A stretch of 64,000 nt of DNA from Aceticella autotrophica (GTDB lineage Bacteria > Bacillota > Thermoanaerobacteria > Thermoanaerobacterales > Thermoanaerobacteraceae), in assembly GCF_017357865.1 (NCBI RefSeq), contig NZ_CP060096.1:1240001-1304000 (forward strand). Reading direction: 5' to 3'. The notes below the pieces were generated by a model that made no database searches, had not been told where the DNA came from, and saw only the letters and a list, made by a program, of their open reading frames with translations. Position numbers and translations under genes: made by a program. Of the stretch, positions 40,609-50,442 are shown in pieces (position 1 is the first letter of the stretch; each line of letters opens with the position of its first letter).

Positions 40609-40637
40609 ATATTCTACATATCTTTCAAAATTCCTTC
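40609..40637 (-). promoter_or_regulatory. Sigma-H-type promoter of spo0A
   Basis: GAAGGAATT (40629-40637), 11-base spacer, GTAGAATAT (40609-40617) on the minus strand: a full match to RnAGGAwWW-N11-RnnGAATww with the same spacer as the spoIIA promoter at 28170-28196. Confidence 0.78.
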
Positions 40638-40648
40638 TATTTACATAT

Positions 40649-40680
40649 AAAAAATTAAGGGGGGAATTCCCTTAATTTTT
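40649..40680 (-). terminator. Terminator after spoIVB
   Basis: AAAATTAAGGG and CCCTTAATTTT pair and are followed by TTTATATG on the minus strand; the stem overlaps the spoIVB stop. Confidence 0.75.
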
Positions 40681-41985
40681 GAAAACTTTTTGATTGTCTG
40701 CAATATTATTCATTTCTTTAAGCATCCATTCAGCATAAACCCCATATCCCTTTGTTGGGTCATTTACAAAGACATGTGTTACTGCTCCTATAAGTTTACC
40801 ATTTTGAATGATAGGACTTCCACTCATTCCTTGTACAATACCACCTGTTTTATTTAATAAATTTTTATCTGTAATTTTAATTATCATTCCTTTTTGATTA
40901 GAAGATTCCTGTTGAACTTTTCTTATTATCTGAATATTATACTCCTTTACTCCATTATCATCTATTGTTGTTAAAATTTTTGCGGGACCTTCTTTAACCT
41001 GTGATTGATAGCCAATTGGTATAGGCTTATTATATATATTATTTGATAATTTACTATATAAACTTCCATAAATACCGAATGCAGTATTTTTTTCTATATT
41101 ACCTATTGTATCAATCTCCTCAAGAAAAATACCCCTTAATTCTCCAGGATTACTCCTTCTGCCTCTATTTACTGAAGTTATTCTGGATTTCATGATTTCT
41201 CCATTTTCTACGGAAAGAGTATCACCTGTATCTATATCTGTTATTGCATGTCCTAATGCAGCATATAATTTTTTTTCTGGCAAATAAAATGTAAGCGTTC
41301 CAATTCCTGCAGTATGATCTCTTACCCACAAACCTATTCTATACTGACCATCATCCTTTGATTTTACAGGATGTAAGCTTGTGTTAACTATACTACCTTT
41401 TCTGTTTAATTTTAATTTAACAATATTACCATTTAAGCTGTTCGTAATATTTGTTATATCATCAGCAGATTTTATTTTTTTACCATCAACCTCTAAAATT
41501 ATATCCCCGATTTGTATACCACCTTCCTTATATGGGCTATAAACTTTATTATTTTCTCCAATAATTTCTGAATATCCTACAACAAGAGCACCTTTTGTAT
41601 TAAGTCTTACACCAATTGATTGTCCTCCAGGCATAATATATACTGTTGGTAGAACATCTACAGAGACAGATTTTATAGGTACAATTCCATATAATTTAAA
41701 ATTAATATTTACCTTGCCCTGCTCCAATGTTTCTACACTAAATGGTTTGTTTAAATTTAAGACATTTTCTTTTGTTTCATTATTTATTTTTAAAATACCA
41801 TCTTTATCAGTATAAAAACTCACTTTTAGAGGCAAATTAAAATTAAAATTTACCTTCTCTCCTTTAAAAAATTTAAAATTTGAGGGAGTTTTCGTTAAAT
41901 CCTTCACGGGAGCTAAACAGCTTACATATATAAGTAAACCTGATAAAAAAATAAAAAGTAAATATTTGATTTTTTGCCACTTCAA
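40672..41985 (-). CDS. spoIVB: SpoIVB serine peptidase (S55)
   Basis: 437 residues: signal/anchor helix (about 7-25), a beta-rich region, a PDZ domain (about 110-200, GGIQIGDIILEVDGKKI) and the S55 peptidase domain with catalytic His in LYAALGHAITD and Ser in GMSGSP (386-391). SpoIVB is secreted from the forespore and triggers pro-sigma-K processing. It lies upstream of spo0A. Confidence 0.94.
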   Translation of the reverse strand: MKWQKIKYLLFIFLSGLLIYVSCLAPVKDLTKTPSNFKFFKGEKVNFNFNLPLKVSFYTDKDGILKINNETKENVLNLNKPFSVETLEQGKVNINFKLYGIVPIKSVSVDVLPTVYIMPGGQSIGVRLNTKGALVVGYSEIIGENNKVYSPYKEGGIQIGDIILEVDGKKIKSADDITNITNSLNGNIVKLKLNRKGSIVNTSLHPVKSKDDGQYRIGLWVRDHTAGIGTLTFYLPEKKLYAALGHAITDIDTGDTLSVENGEIMKSRITSVNRGRRSNPGELRGIFLEEIDTIGNIEKNTAFGIYGSLYSKLSNNIYNKPIPIGYQSQVKEGPAKILTTIDDNGVKEYNIQIIRKVQQESSNQKGMIIKITDKNLLNKTGGIVQGMSGSPIIQNGKLIGAVTHVFVNDPTKGYGVYAEWMLKEMNNIADNQKVFKN

Positions 41986-42132
41986 TTAATACCACTCCCT
42001 TCGATTATTTTTTTAATTTTTGTCTAAGTTTAAAATAACCTTATAAATGACTTTATATACTGTCAATATATCGGCTTAATAGAAAAAAGCAAAAGCATTT
42101 ATAAATATAAACAAGTTAATCAAATTTTAAAT

Positions 42133-42158
42133 AAAAAAGGCACTTAAGTGCCTTTTTT
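42133..42158 (-). terminator. Terminator after recN
   Basis: AAAAAAGGCAC and GTGCCTTTTTT form a perfect palindrome with a U-run on the minus strand, overlapping the recN stop. Confidence 0.85.
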
Positions 42159-43868
42159 ATTTATTTCTATCTTCTTTTTGAATCTTTGTGCCATATCGAT
42201 AAGCTCTTTAGAATGATTCAATGTTAATTCTGTTACCTTTGTACCGCTGATTATCCTTGAAAGCTCTTTTATTTTACCATCATAATCAAGTTTTTGTATA
42301 TTAATGTATGTTTTACTATCTTTTGTTATTTTTAAAATTTTATAATGTACATCAGCCATTGATGTAATCTGTGGTAAATGTGACACACATATTATTTGAC
42401 GGTTCCTTGAAATATATGCTATTTTTTCTGCAACAGCCTGTGCAGCTCTTCCACTTATACCTGTATCAACTTCATCAAAAATTAATGTTGAAATGCCATC
42501 AAAATCTGCTAAAATTGTCTTAAGTGCCAACATTATTCTGGACAGTTCACCACCCGAGGCAATTTTAGATAAAGGCTTTAAAGGTTCTCCAACATTTGTT
42601 GAAATCATAAACTCCACTTCATCCATACCGTTTTCATTGGGTTCCTGTAAAATTTTTATATCAACTTTAAAAATTGCATTATTCATATTTAATTCATTTA
42701 AAATAATTTTTATATTTTTTTCAAGATAATCCGCTATCTGTGTTCTTTTATTGTGCATAATTCCTGATAACTTAATAATTTCATTTTTTAATCTGTTTTT
42801 TTCATCATTAATTTTTTTTATTTCTTCTTCTGAGTTTAATAATTTTTCAAGCTCTATTTCCTTTTCTTTTTGAAATTCCAATATAGCTTCAATTGTTGTA
42901 CCGTATTTTCTTTTTAAATTGCTAATAAGGTCAAGCCTATTTTCAATCTCATCGAGACTTTCAGGACTAAAATCAATATTTTCTATATAATTCCTTATCT
43001 GAAATGCGCAGTCTTCAAGTGTAAATAAAGCATTTTCAATATATTCCTTTAAATCCGATAATTTTTTATCAATAGCCATTGATAAATCAATATTTTTTAT
43101 TATGACATTTATACTATCAATAACTGAATTGTTATTTTCCCTACCTTCATATAAGATATTATATGTTTCATTCATAAATGTAAACAATTTTTCTGAATTT
43201 ATTAATATATTTCTTTTTTCCGTTAATTCCTTATCTTCATTTATCCTTAAATTTGCATTTTCTATCTCGTTGATTTGATATTTTAATAAATCGATTTTTG
43301 ATAATTTTTCATTGTCGTCAAGATAATAATCTTTAAGTTTTCTTTCAATAGAATAATATTTATCAAGAAGCTTTCTTAGCTGTTCTCTAATTGTATAAAA
43401 TTCATTATCCTGAAAGCTGTCAAGAAGCATTATGTGTTTAGTATTGTCAAGCAAAAATTGATGTTCATGTTGACCAAGTATATCAACAAGAAGTGAACCA
43501 AGTTTATTTAAAAACGATAATGACACAATACGGTTGTTTACCCTGCAATAATTTCTTCCACTTGATGTGATTTCTCGACTTATTATTAAAGTATCATCAT
43601 TTTCATAATCTATTCCTGCTTCATTTATAATATTGATAATATCTTTTTTGTTTGAATCTATGTAAAATATTCCCTCTACAAATCCTTTATCAGTACCATT
43701 TCTTATTATATCCTTATTTGCTCTTCCACCTAATAATAATACCATTGAATCAATTACAATCGACTTTCCAGCACCTGTTTCACCTGTTAATATATTTAAA
43801 CCTTCGTCAAAATTAATCTGCAAACTATCTATAAGTGCAATATTTCTTATGTTTAATGCAATGATCAT
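42144..43868 (-). CDS. recN: DNA repair protein RecN
   Basis: 574 residues of the SMC-like class: Walker A GETGAGKSIV (about 30-37), two coiled-coil arms flanking a hinge, then the ABC signature PLSKIASGGELSRIMLAL, Walker B TLIFDEVDTGISG and the His of ICVSHLPQITS. It acts early at DNA double-strand breaks. Position after argR is conserved in Firmicutes. Confidence 0.95.
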   Translation of the reverse strand: MIIALNIRNIALIDSLQINFDEGLNILTGETGAGKSIVIDSMVLLLGGRANKDIIRNGTDKGFVEGIFYIDSNKKDIINIINEAGIDYENDDTLIISREITSSGRNYCRVNNRIVSLSFLNKLGSLLVDILGQHEHQFLLDNTKHIMLLDSFQDNEFYTIREQLRKLLDKYYSIERKLKDYYLDDNEKLSKIDLLKYQINEIENANLRINEDKELTEKRNILINSEKLFTFMNETYNILYEGRENNNSVIDSINVIIKNIDLSMAIDKKLSDLKEYIENALFTLEDCAFQIRNYIENIDFSPESLDEIENRLDLISNLKRKYGTTIEAILEFQKEKEIELEKLLNSEEEIKKINDEKNRLKNEIIKLSGIMHNKRTQIADYLEKNIKIILNELNMNNAIFKVDIKILQEPNENGMDEVEFMISTNVGEPLKPLSKIASGGELSRIMLALKTILADFDGISTLIFDEVDTGISGRAAQAVAEKIAYISRNRQIICVSHLPQITSMADVHYKILKITKDSKTYINIQKLDYDGKIKELSRIISGTKVTELTLNHSKELIDMAQRFKKKIEINKKGT

Positions 43869-43884
43869 TTGAAACCCTCCAAAA

Positions 43885-44337
43885 TCACTTCATTAATTTA
43901 TTCAATCTATCAAGGATCTCTTTCATGGATTTCTCTGTTCTAACAAGCATGAAAATCGTATTATCTCCTGCAAGAGTTCCAACTACATCATTCCAATTCA
44001 GTGTATCAATTGCCTCTGCTGCTGCTGACGCAGTTCCAGACAATGTTTTAATAACTATTGTATTTCCAGCATAATCAATATTTACAATGGAACCAGCCAG
44101 TAATGTTATTAATTTATCAGTAACATTACTGTTTACTTTTTTCATTGTTGCATATTTGTATTTAGTGCCATCATCACTTAGAACTTTTATAAGTCTAAGT
44201 TCTTTAATATCACGTGATACAGTTGCCTGTGTTACATTAATCCCTTCTTTTTGCAATGCTTCTGCTAATTCTTCCTGTGTTTCAATTTCATTTTTATCGA
44301 TTATCTCCAGTATTTTTGCGTGTCGTATAATTTTCAT
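43885..44337 (-). CDS. argR: Arginine repressor
   Basis: 150 residues: winged-helix DNA-binding domain ([15 protein letters not shown]) and C-terminal arginine-binding oligomerisation domain ([33 protein letters not shown]). It represses arginine biosynthesis genes when arginine is bound. GAGGTG precedes the ATG. Confidence 0.95.
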   Translation of the reverse strand: MKIIRHAKILEIIDKNEIETQEELAEALQKEGINVTQATVSRDIKELRLIKVLSDDGTKYKYATMKKVNSNVTDKLITLLAGSIVNIDYAGNTIVIKTLSGTASAAAEAIDTLNWNDVVGTLAGDNTIFMLVRTEKSMKEILDRLNKLMK

Positions 44338-44350
44338 TATCTATAACACC

Positions 44351-45217
44351 TCATCTTATGTTTGTATTTCTTTCAGATAATTTGTCTCTTAACAAATCAA
44401 AAAAATTTGTATTTTCAATTTTTATTAAGTTTGTATACTTGCTGCTCTTTTTGATATAAACTAAATTTCGGCTGTTTAATTTATAACCCTGCTGTCCATC
44501 AGTTGTAACCATGATATCCTGATTTTCATCGGCTATTTTCAGTTTCACCTTATCATTTGATGAAACTATTATGGAACGAGAATGTAAAGCATGAGGACAA
44601 ATAGGAGTAATTATAAGCAATTCAAGATTTGGATATACTATAGGTCCTCCAGCAGAAAGTGAATACGCAGTAGAACCTGTAGGGCTTGATATTATTACTC
44701 CATCTGATAAATATGTATCAAGATATTGGTCATTTACATATACTTCAAGCCTTACCATATGCGGAAAAACACCTCTTGTTACAACAATATCATTTAAAGC
44801 CCTGAATTTTACAATTTCCATATCATTTTTTATAATACTAGCCTCAAGCATCATTCTCTTATCAATTGTATATTCGCCATTGTACAATTTTTCCATAGCA
44901 GCAAAAATATTGTTACTATCTACCTCTGCTAAAAACCCTAAATGCCCCAAATTTACTCCAAGTATAGGAGTAGAGTAAGGTGCACATTGTCTGGCAATGT
45001 TTAATATCGTCCCATCTCCACCTAAAACTATTAAACAATCACATTCTTTATATATCTCTATGGAATCTTTACCATATTCAGGATATTCTATTTTTGATGC
45101 TATTATTTCATTTAAAAAAGGTAACCCATTGTGCTCCAAAATCCATTTAACAAGTATTTTTGTTGTTTCTAAATCTTTATCCTTATGTATATTCGGTACA
45201 ATTCCAATTTTTTTCAT
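44351..45217 (-). CDS. nadK: NAD kinase
   Basis: 288 residues. LIVLGGDGTILNIAR (GGDG motif), GVNLGHLGFLAEVD and SSPTGSTAYSLSAGGPIVYP are the substrate-binding motifs of NAD kinase, which makes NADP. Located in the conserved tlyA-nadK-argR-recN run. Confidence 0.95.
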   Translation of the reverse strand: MKKIGIVPNIHKDKDLETTKILVKWILEHNGLPFLNEIIASKIEYPEYGKDSIEIYKECDCLIVLGGDGTILNIARQCAPYSTPILGVNLGHLGFLAEVDSNNIFAAMEKLYNGEYTIDKRMMLEASIIKNDMEIVKFRALNDIVVTRGVFPHMVRLEVYVNDQYLDTYLSDGVIISSPTGSTAYSLSAGGPIVYPNLELLIITPICPHALHSRSIIVSSNDKVKLKIADENQDIMVTTDGQQGYKLNSRNLVYIKKSSKYTNLIKIENTNFFDLLRDKLSERNTNIR

Positions 45218-45283
45218 AAAATCACCACATAATTATACATATTCATACCCCTTATTCTATATAAATTTTAAATATCCTTCTTT

Positions 45284-46078
45284 TTAATTTAAATTTTTAT
45301 GCGCTGTTTCTACAACATTGGGAATATTTATATTTTTATTATCAGGAGGACGCTTTACCGCATAAATAAGATATTCTATATTGCCTTCTGGTCCTTTTAT
45401 AGGCGAATAAGTAATACCTATTATATCATACGATAAACTTTTGCATATTTTACTTACTTTCTCTAAAACATCAATATGAACAATCTTATCCTTTACAACA
45501 CCTTTTTTCCCAACCTTTTCTCTCCCCGCTTCAAATTGTGGTTTGATAAGGGCGATTAATTCACCATTTTTTTTAAGAAATTTGTCAACAGAGGGTATCA
45601 CTATACCAAGTGAAATAAAAGATACATCAATTGTTATTATATCAACCATTTCAGAAAGGGTTTCAAGATACCTTATATTTGTTCTTTCCATATTGATAAC
45701 ACGGGGATCATTTCTAAGCTTCCAATCAAGCTGACCATAGCCAACATCAACGGAATATACTTTTAAAGCCCCATTTTTCAAAAGGCAATCGGTAAATCCT
45801 CCCGTTGAAGCTCCAACATCCAGTGCAATTTTATTAAATGGGTTAATCCCAAAATATTTCAAGGCTTTTTCTAATTTTAACCCCCCGCGACTTACATATG
45901 GAAGCAGCTTTCCTTCTATTTTTATTTCTGTATCAATATTTACCATGCTTCCAGCTTTGTCGATTCTTATTCCATCTGCAAATACTTCTCCTGCCATTAT
46001 AGAAGATTTTGCTTTTTCTCGTGATGGAAAAAAGCCTCTATTAACAAGTAGGACATCAATTCTTTCTTTGCCTTTCAT
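45284..46078 (-). CDS. tlyA: TlyA family 16S/23S rRNA 2'-O-methyltransferase
   Basis: 264 residues. N-terminal S4 RNA-binding domain (RIDVLLVNRGFFPSREKAKS) and a FtsJ-type methyltransferase domain (ALDVGASTGGFTDCLL, VDIITIDVSFISL, LIKPQFEAG). In mycobacteria TlyA methylates both rRNAs; the clostridial form may have a narrower target. GAGG precedes the ATG. Confidence 0.9.
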   Translation of the reverse strand: MKGKERIDVLLVNRGFFPSREKAKSSIMAGEVFADGIRIDKAGSMVNIDTEIKIEGKLLPYVSRGGLKLEKALKYFGINPFNKIALDVGASTGGFTDCLLKNGALKVYSVDVGYGQLDWKLRNDPRVINMERTNIRYLETLSEMVDIITIDVSFISLGIVIPSVDKFLKKNGELIALIKPQFEAGREKVGKKGVVKDKIVHIDVLEKVSKICKSLSYDIIGITYSPIKGPEGNIEYLIYAVKRPPDNKNINIPNVVETAHKNLN

Positions 46079-46150
46079 TTAACCTCACCTCTGTGAATAT
46101 CCCTTATATAAACCTGTGTAAGTTTAAAGACGTAAATGTATTATAATTTA

Positions 46151-48025
46151 TTACATTTCTCTATACAATCTTATTATCTTTTCTTTTATAGAATCACTAT
46201 CCAAATTATATTTTTTTAACAAGGTATTAACATCACCATGTTCAATAAATTTATCTGGAAATCCCAACCTTACAACAGGTTTATATATACCAAATTTATT
46301 GAGTAATTCCAAAATAGCGCTACCTATCCCTCCGTTAATAACATTATCTTCAATTGTTATAATGTATTTTGCTTTATTTGCAATATCAAGAATTAATTCA
46401 CTGTCAAGAGGTTTAGCAAATCTTAAATTTACAACATATGGATAAACCCCTTCTTTATATATTTTATCTCTGACTTCTAAAGCTATATTAACCATATTCC
46501 CAAATGCAAATATGGCAACTGTGTTTCCTTCTGATAAAATTTCAGCTTTTCCAAGTTGTATATTACACTTCCTATTAATATCATAGCTATCAACTTTTCC
46601 TCTTGGATACCTTATTGCGCAGGGTCCTGTCAATGTTCTTGAAAATTTTATCATTTCCACAAGTTCATCAGCATTTTTTGGTGACATTATTACAATATTA
46701 GGAATAATCCTCAAAAAAGAAATATCAAAAAGTCCTTGATGTGTTTCTCCATCTTCCCCAACCAATCCAGCTCTATCGATAGCAAGTACAACCGGTAATT
46801 TTTGTATGCAAATATCATGTATAACCTGGTCATATGCTCTTTGTAAAAAAGTTGAATAAACAGCAAAATAAGGTTTATATCCGTTTATTGCCATGCCCGC
46901 AGCAAATGTTGCAGCATGTTGTTCTGCAATTCCTACATCAAAAAACCTGTCGGGTATTTTTTCAGCAAAATGGTTCAAGCCTGTACCATCAGGCATTGCA
47001 GCAGTTATAGCTACAATGCTATGATCATTTAAAGCTATTTTTGTAAGTGTTTTACCAAAAACATCTGAATAAGTATCACGTCCATTTTTTTTAAATTCAC
47101 CGGTTTGAATATTAAATGGTGATGCTGAATGAAATTTATCAGGATTTTGTTCAGCATGTATATATCCTTTACCTTTTTTTGTAATTGTATGGATTAAAAT
47201 AGGACCTTCTATATTTTTAGCTCTATTTAAAACCTCTATTAAAGCATTTATATCATGTCCATCAATTGGTCCTAAGTATTTAAACCCAATTTCCTCAAAC
47301 AACATGCCTGGTACCACTAATTGTTTTATGGAATATTTTAATTTTTCTACTGATTTATAAATACTCTTTCCTATAGGAGGAATTATATTCATTATATTTT
47401 CTATGTCTTTTTTAAACCTAAAATAATATGGATCTGTCCTTATTTTACTTAAATACATCGATATACTGCCAACATTTTCAGATATCGACATTTCATTATG
47501 ATTTAATATAACGATTAAATTTGTTTTTGATCTACCGGCATCATTAAGAGCTTCAAAAGCCATGCCTCCTGTAAGTGCGCCATCACCTATTACAGAAATT
47601 ACTGAATATTTTTCGTTGTTCAGATCTCTTGCTTTTGCTATGCCTAAGGCTGCAGAAATGGAAGTACTGCTGTGACCAGTTTCAAATACATCATGTATGC
47701 TTTCACACCTTTTGGGAAAACCAGAAATACCATTAAATTTTCTGAGCTTGTCAAATTTATTTTTACGCCCTGTTAAAATTTTATGAACATATGACTGATG
47801 TCCTACATCCCATATTATTTTGTCAATTGGAGAATTAAAGACATAGTGTAATGCAATGGTAAGTTCTACAACCCCGAGATTTGATGCCAAGTGACCGCCG
47901 GTTTTGGAAACATTTTCTATCAAGAAGCACCGTATTTCCTTAGCTAATAATTCAAGTTCATTTTTATTAAGTTTTTTAAGGTCATATGGAGTATTGATAT
48001 TTTCAAGCAATGAATGTTCACTCAC
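46151..48025 (-). CDS. dxs: 1-deoxy-D-xylulose-5-phosphate synthase
   Basis: 624 residues of the transketolase type: thiamine-pyrophosphate motif VIGDGALTGGMAFEALNDAG, HNEMSISENVGSISMYLSKI and the C-terminal PVVLAIDRAGLVGEDGETHQ. It starts the non-mevalonate isoprenoid pathway, matching ispA nearby. A GTG start overlaps the oapA stop by four bases. Confidence 0.95.
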   Translation of the reverse strand: MSEHSLLENINTPYDLKKLNKNELELLAKEIRCFLIENVSKTGGHLASNLGVVELTIALHYVFNSPIDKIIWDVGHQSYVHKILTGRKNKFDKLRKFNGISGFPKRCESIHDVFETGHSSTSISAALGIAKARDLNNEKYSVISVIGDGALTGGMAFEALNDAGRSKTNLIVILNHNEMSISENVGSISMYLSKIRTDPYYFRFKKDIENIMNIIPPIGKSIYKSVEKLKYSIKQLVVPGMLFEEIGFKYLGPIDGHDINALIEVLNRAKNIEGPILIHTITKKGKGYIHAEQNPDKFHSASPFNIQTGEFKKNGRDTYSDVFGKTLTKIALNDHSIVAITAAMPDGTGLNHFAEKIPDRFFDVGIAEQHAATFAAGMAINGYKPYFAVYSTFLQRAYDQVIHDICIQKLPVVLAIDRAGLVGEDGETHQGLFDISFLRIIPNIVIMSPKNADELVEMIKFSRTLTGPCAIRYPRGKVDSYDINRKCNIQLGKAEILSEGNTVAIFAFGNMVNIALEVRDKIYKEGVYPYVVNLRFAKPLDSELILDIANKAKYIITIEDNVINGGIGSAILELLNKFGIYKPVVRLGFPDKFIEHGDVNTLLKKYNLDSDSIKEKIIRLYREM

Positions 48026-48600
48026 TTTCTGTTTTTGTTTCTATAATCAGAAAATATATTTATACCGATATTTTTTTCAATCCATGCCAAGAATATGCCT
48101 ACAATGTGAATAATGGATTGGTTTTTATTTATGCCAATATTTTTTCCTATTGCTTTACCACCTATTGTAACTGCAGATAATAAACCACCTAATATAGTAA
48201 AATAAATAGTGCTTTTTGTGCCTTGAATCGATAATTTAATAATTATAGTTGTTAACGCTGCACCTGAAATAATACCGCTTATATCACCTACTACGTCCAT
48301 ACAAAAAGTAGTAACAATGTTTACATTCCTTATAAGTTTTATTGATTGCTTCGCGCCATATACTTTATTTGCTGCCATGGAATGGAATGGCTTTTCATCC
48401 CCTGTTGCAACAGCCATTCCAACCATATCAAATATTATTCCAATAAATACTATTAGCATAAGAATAAAAAATGCAATGATTACATTACTTTTTTTTAAAA
48501 TAATATCAGAAAAAAAACTAAAGATAATAGCTAATAAAAATGTCGTAACTGTAATATAAGTAATCCCCTTAAATTGTATATGTGAATTTTTTGTTTTCAT
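48022..48600 (-). CDS. oapA: OapA, OLE-associated membrane protein
   Basis: 192 residues. About four membrane helices with VGMAVATGDEKPFHSMAANK and YGAKQSIKLIRNVNIVTTFC between, resembling the DUF21 domain. The gene lies directly downstream of the OLE RNA region, the diagnostic setting for OapA, which binds OLE RNA at the membrane and is needed for stress and alcohol tolerance in Bacillus halodurans. It overlaps dxs by four bases. GGAGG is 13 bases from the ATG. Confidence 0.85.
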   Translation of the reverse strand: MKTKNSHIQFKGITYITVTTFLLAIIFSFFSDIILKKSNVIIAFFILMLIVFIGIIFDMVGMAVATGDEKPFHSMAANKVYGAKQSIKLIRNVNIVTTFCMDVVGDISGIISGAALTTIIIKLSIQGTKSTIYFTILGGLLSAVTIGGKAIGKNIGINKNQSIIHIVGIFLAWIEKNIGINIFSDYRNKNRK

Positions 48601-48624
48601 ATAAAAAAATAAACCTCCAATATG

Positions 48625-49202
48625 TAGAGAAGTGGCAGTATATTGAGTAAATTTTGCGGCTTAGGTCCAGTAGGGTTTCCCAGATAGATACCGTAATGTC
48701 ACCATTCGGCGATTTCTCATTAAATCTATCTCTACCTTGTTGCCAATGGTAGAACTGGATTACCACTTAGTCCACACTGTAATCCTCAATATACCTCTTT
48801 TCGAACAGCCTAGGAGCTTTCCTCGACAGCCTGTTAATTCCTATCCTCTTTTGCAATTCGGGTTTAACCAGCAATAGCCTAAATCCAAGAGCTCTTTGGA
48901 TTATGGTTTAAACTGGTTTCCACCGGAATCACTCAAGGCAGGCTACACTGCCCACAGCTTTTCACCGCTAAGCAGGTTCACCCTAAGCCGTGGCAAACTA
49001 CCACGGGAATAGGTCTCCACGGAGAGGGGGTCAACGCCCGCATGCCATTGCAGATCGCCCCTCTCTCCTTAACTCCCAGCACAAGCCCTCGACTGGGCGT
49101 CGAAAGCCAGCACCAAGAACTTCATCGATATGCCCTTGACGGATTTTTAGGCCCGTCCTTAGAATTAACAGTACTGACTAGGATACTGTGCCACTTCAGG
49201 AC
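48625..49202 (-). ncRNA. ole: OLE RNA (ornate large extremophilic RNA)
   Basis: About 580 bases of GC-rich, conserved-looking sequence without a gene, immediately before oapA and after ispA, the known OLE locus. Terminal bases GAAGTGGCA-GTAT near 48629-48642 pair with ATACTGTGCCACTTC at 49183-49197, closing the structure. Internal stems such as CCGTGG/CCACGG (about 48990 and 49005) are visible. OLE forms a membrane ribonucleoprotein with OapA. Ends are approximate. Confidence 0.85.
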
Positions 49203-49209
49203 ATAATAA

Positions 49210-49239
49210 ATTATACCATACAGGAAATATTATTATCAA
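49210..49239 (-). promoter_or_regulatory. Predicted promoter of OLE RNA-oapA
   Basis: TTGATA (49234-49239), an 18-bp spacer and TATAAT (49210-49215) on the minus strand, placing the start site near the first base of the OLE closing helix. Confidence 0.65.
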
Positions 49240-49331
49240 ATGCCTTTTGGGAAAGTACTTGACCTATATAAACTATTTTGCATGTATTATACGTATTAAA
49301 TATATCGTATATAGCTATGCTCTTTCAATCT

Positions 49332-50216
49332 TCAGTTTGCTCGTTCTGCCATATAATTGGCTAAGTTTTTTAAAAAATTTCCCTTTGTCCCAAAGAAATC
49401 TAATATTTCATTTGCTTTTAAAGTTAATTCATTAACCATTTCTTTAGACCTTTTTAGTCCAAATGCTGTAATAAATGTTGATTTTCCATTATTCAAATCA
49501 CTTCCAGTCTTTTTACCGAGTTTTTTTTCATCACCTAAGACATCAAGTAAATCATCTTTTATTTGGAATACAAGTCCAATATAATCCGCAAAACATTTTA
49601 ATTTATTCACAGTATCTTCGTCTGCACCACCCATATATGCACCAGAACTCACTGCTGCTTTAATCAAATCTCCTGTCTTATGCTTATGCATAAATTCGAG
49701 TTCTTCGATGCTTATATTTTTATTTTCCGATAAGATATCTATCACTTGTCCAGCAACCATACCCCTGGCTCCAGAAGCATTTGCAATTTCCTTTGTTGAC
49801 TTTAATATGTTGTTGCAAAGCTTTGGATTATCAAGTGCATACTGTATTAAGATTTCAAAACCATAATTAAGCAATGCGTCACCTGCCAATATCGCTATGG
49901 CTTCTCCAAAAACCTTATGATTTGTGGGTTTTCCCCTCCTTAAATCATCATTGTCCATTGCAGGAAGGTCGTCATGTATTAAAGAATAAGTATGAATAAA
50001 TTCTATTGCACAAGCTACCGGTAATACATCTTTTATGCTTCCGCCAACAAGTTCGCATGTCGAAACACAAAGAACCGGTCTTAATCTTTTTCCACCGGCA
50101 AAAGTACTGTATCTCATTGCATCAAACAAAATTGAAGGTTTATCGCTTATATCAAGTAGTTTTTTAAGTTCTTCATCTACTATGTTCACTATTCTATTAA
50201 GTTCCTCTTTAAACAT
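49332..50216 (-). CDS. ispA: Polyprenyl (farnesyl/geranyl) diphosphate synthase
   Basis: 294 residues. First Asp-rich motif [17 protein letters not shown], second motif [20 protein letters not shown], plus GGKRLRP for diphosphate binding. It makes C15 (or C20) isoprenoid diphosphates from Dxs-pathway precursors. The ATG at 50216 is six bases after AGGAGG and overlaps the xseB stop; the longer frame is rejected. Confidence 0.93.
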   Translation of the reverse strand: MFKEELNRIVNIVDEELKKLLDISDKPSILFDAMRYSTFAGGKRLRPVLCVSTCELVGGSIKDVLPVACAIEFIHTYSLIHDDLPAMDNDDLRRGKPTNHKVFGEAIAILAGDALLNYGFEILIQYALDNPKLCNNILKSTKEIANASGARGMVAGQVIDILSENKNISIEELEFMHKHKTGDLIKAAVSSGAYMGGADEDTVNKLKCFADYIGLVFQIKDDLLDVLGDEKKLGKKTGSDLNNGKSTFITAFGLKRSKEMVNELTLKANEILDFFGTKGNFLKNLANYMAERAN

Positions 50217-50442
50217 CTTTTTCCTCCTGAAAATCGAAAGGAATTTCTTCTTTCCCATTTATTAATATGGTAATTTTCCCTTCAATATCATTTAATATCT
50301 CCTCAAGCTTTTTAGATACATCAAGTCCCTCTTTAAAAAGCCTAAAAGATTCGTCAAGGGTCAAATTGCCTTTTTCAAGAGCTGAAACTATCTTTTCGAG
50401 CCTGTCCATATTTTCTTCGAAATTCAATTCTTCATTCATCAT
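50209..50442 (-). CDS. xseB: Exodeoxyribonuclease VII small subunit
   Basis: 77 residues from [20 protein letters not shown] with [20 protein letters not shown], the family signature. The start at 50442 has GAGG six bases upstream and lies inside the xseA stop region, giving translational coupling on both sides (xseA overlap and ispA overlap). Confidence 0.93.
   Translation of the reverse strand: MMNEELNFEENMDRLEKIVSALEKGNLTLDESFRLFKEGLDVSKKLEEILNDIEGKITILINGKEEIPFDFQEEKDV

Noticed and set aside
48569-48766. 65-codon minus-strand frame in the OLE region
   Set aside because: It lies inside OLE RNA, lacks a ribosome-binding site and runs into oapA.
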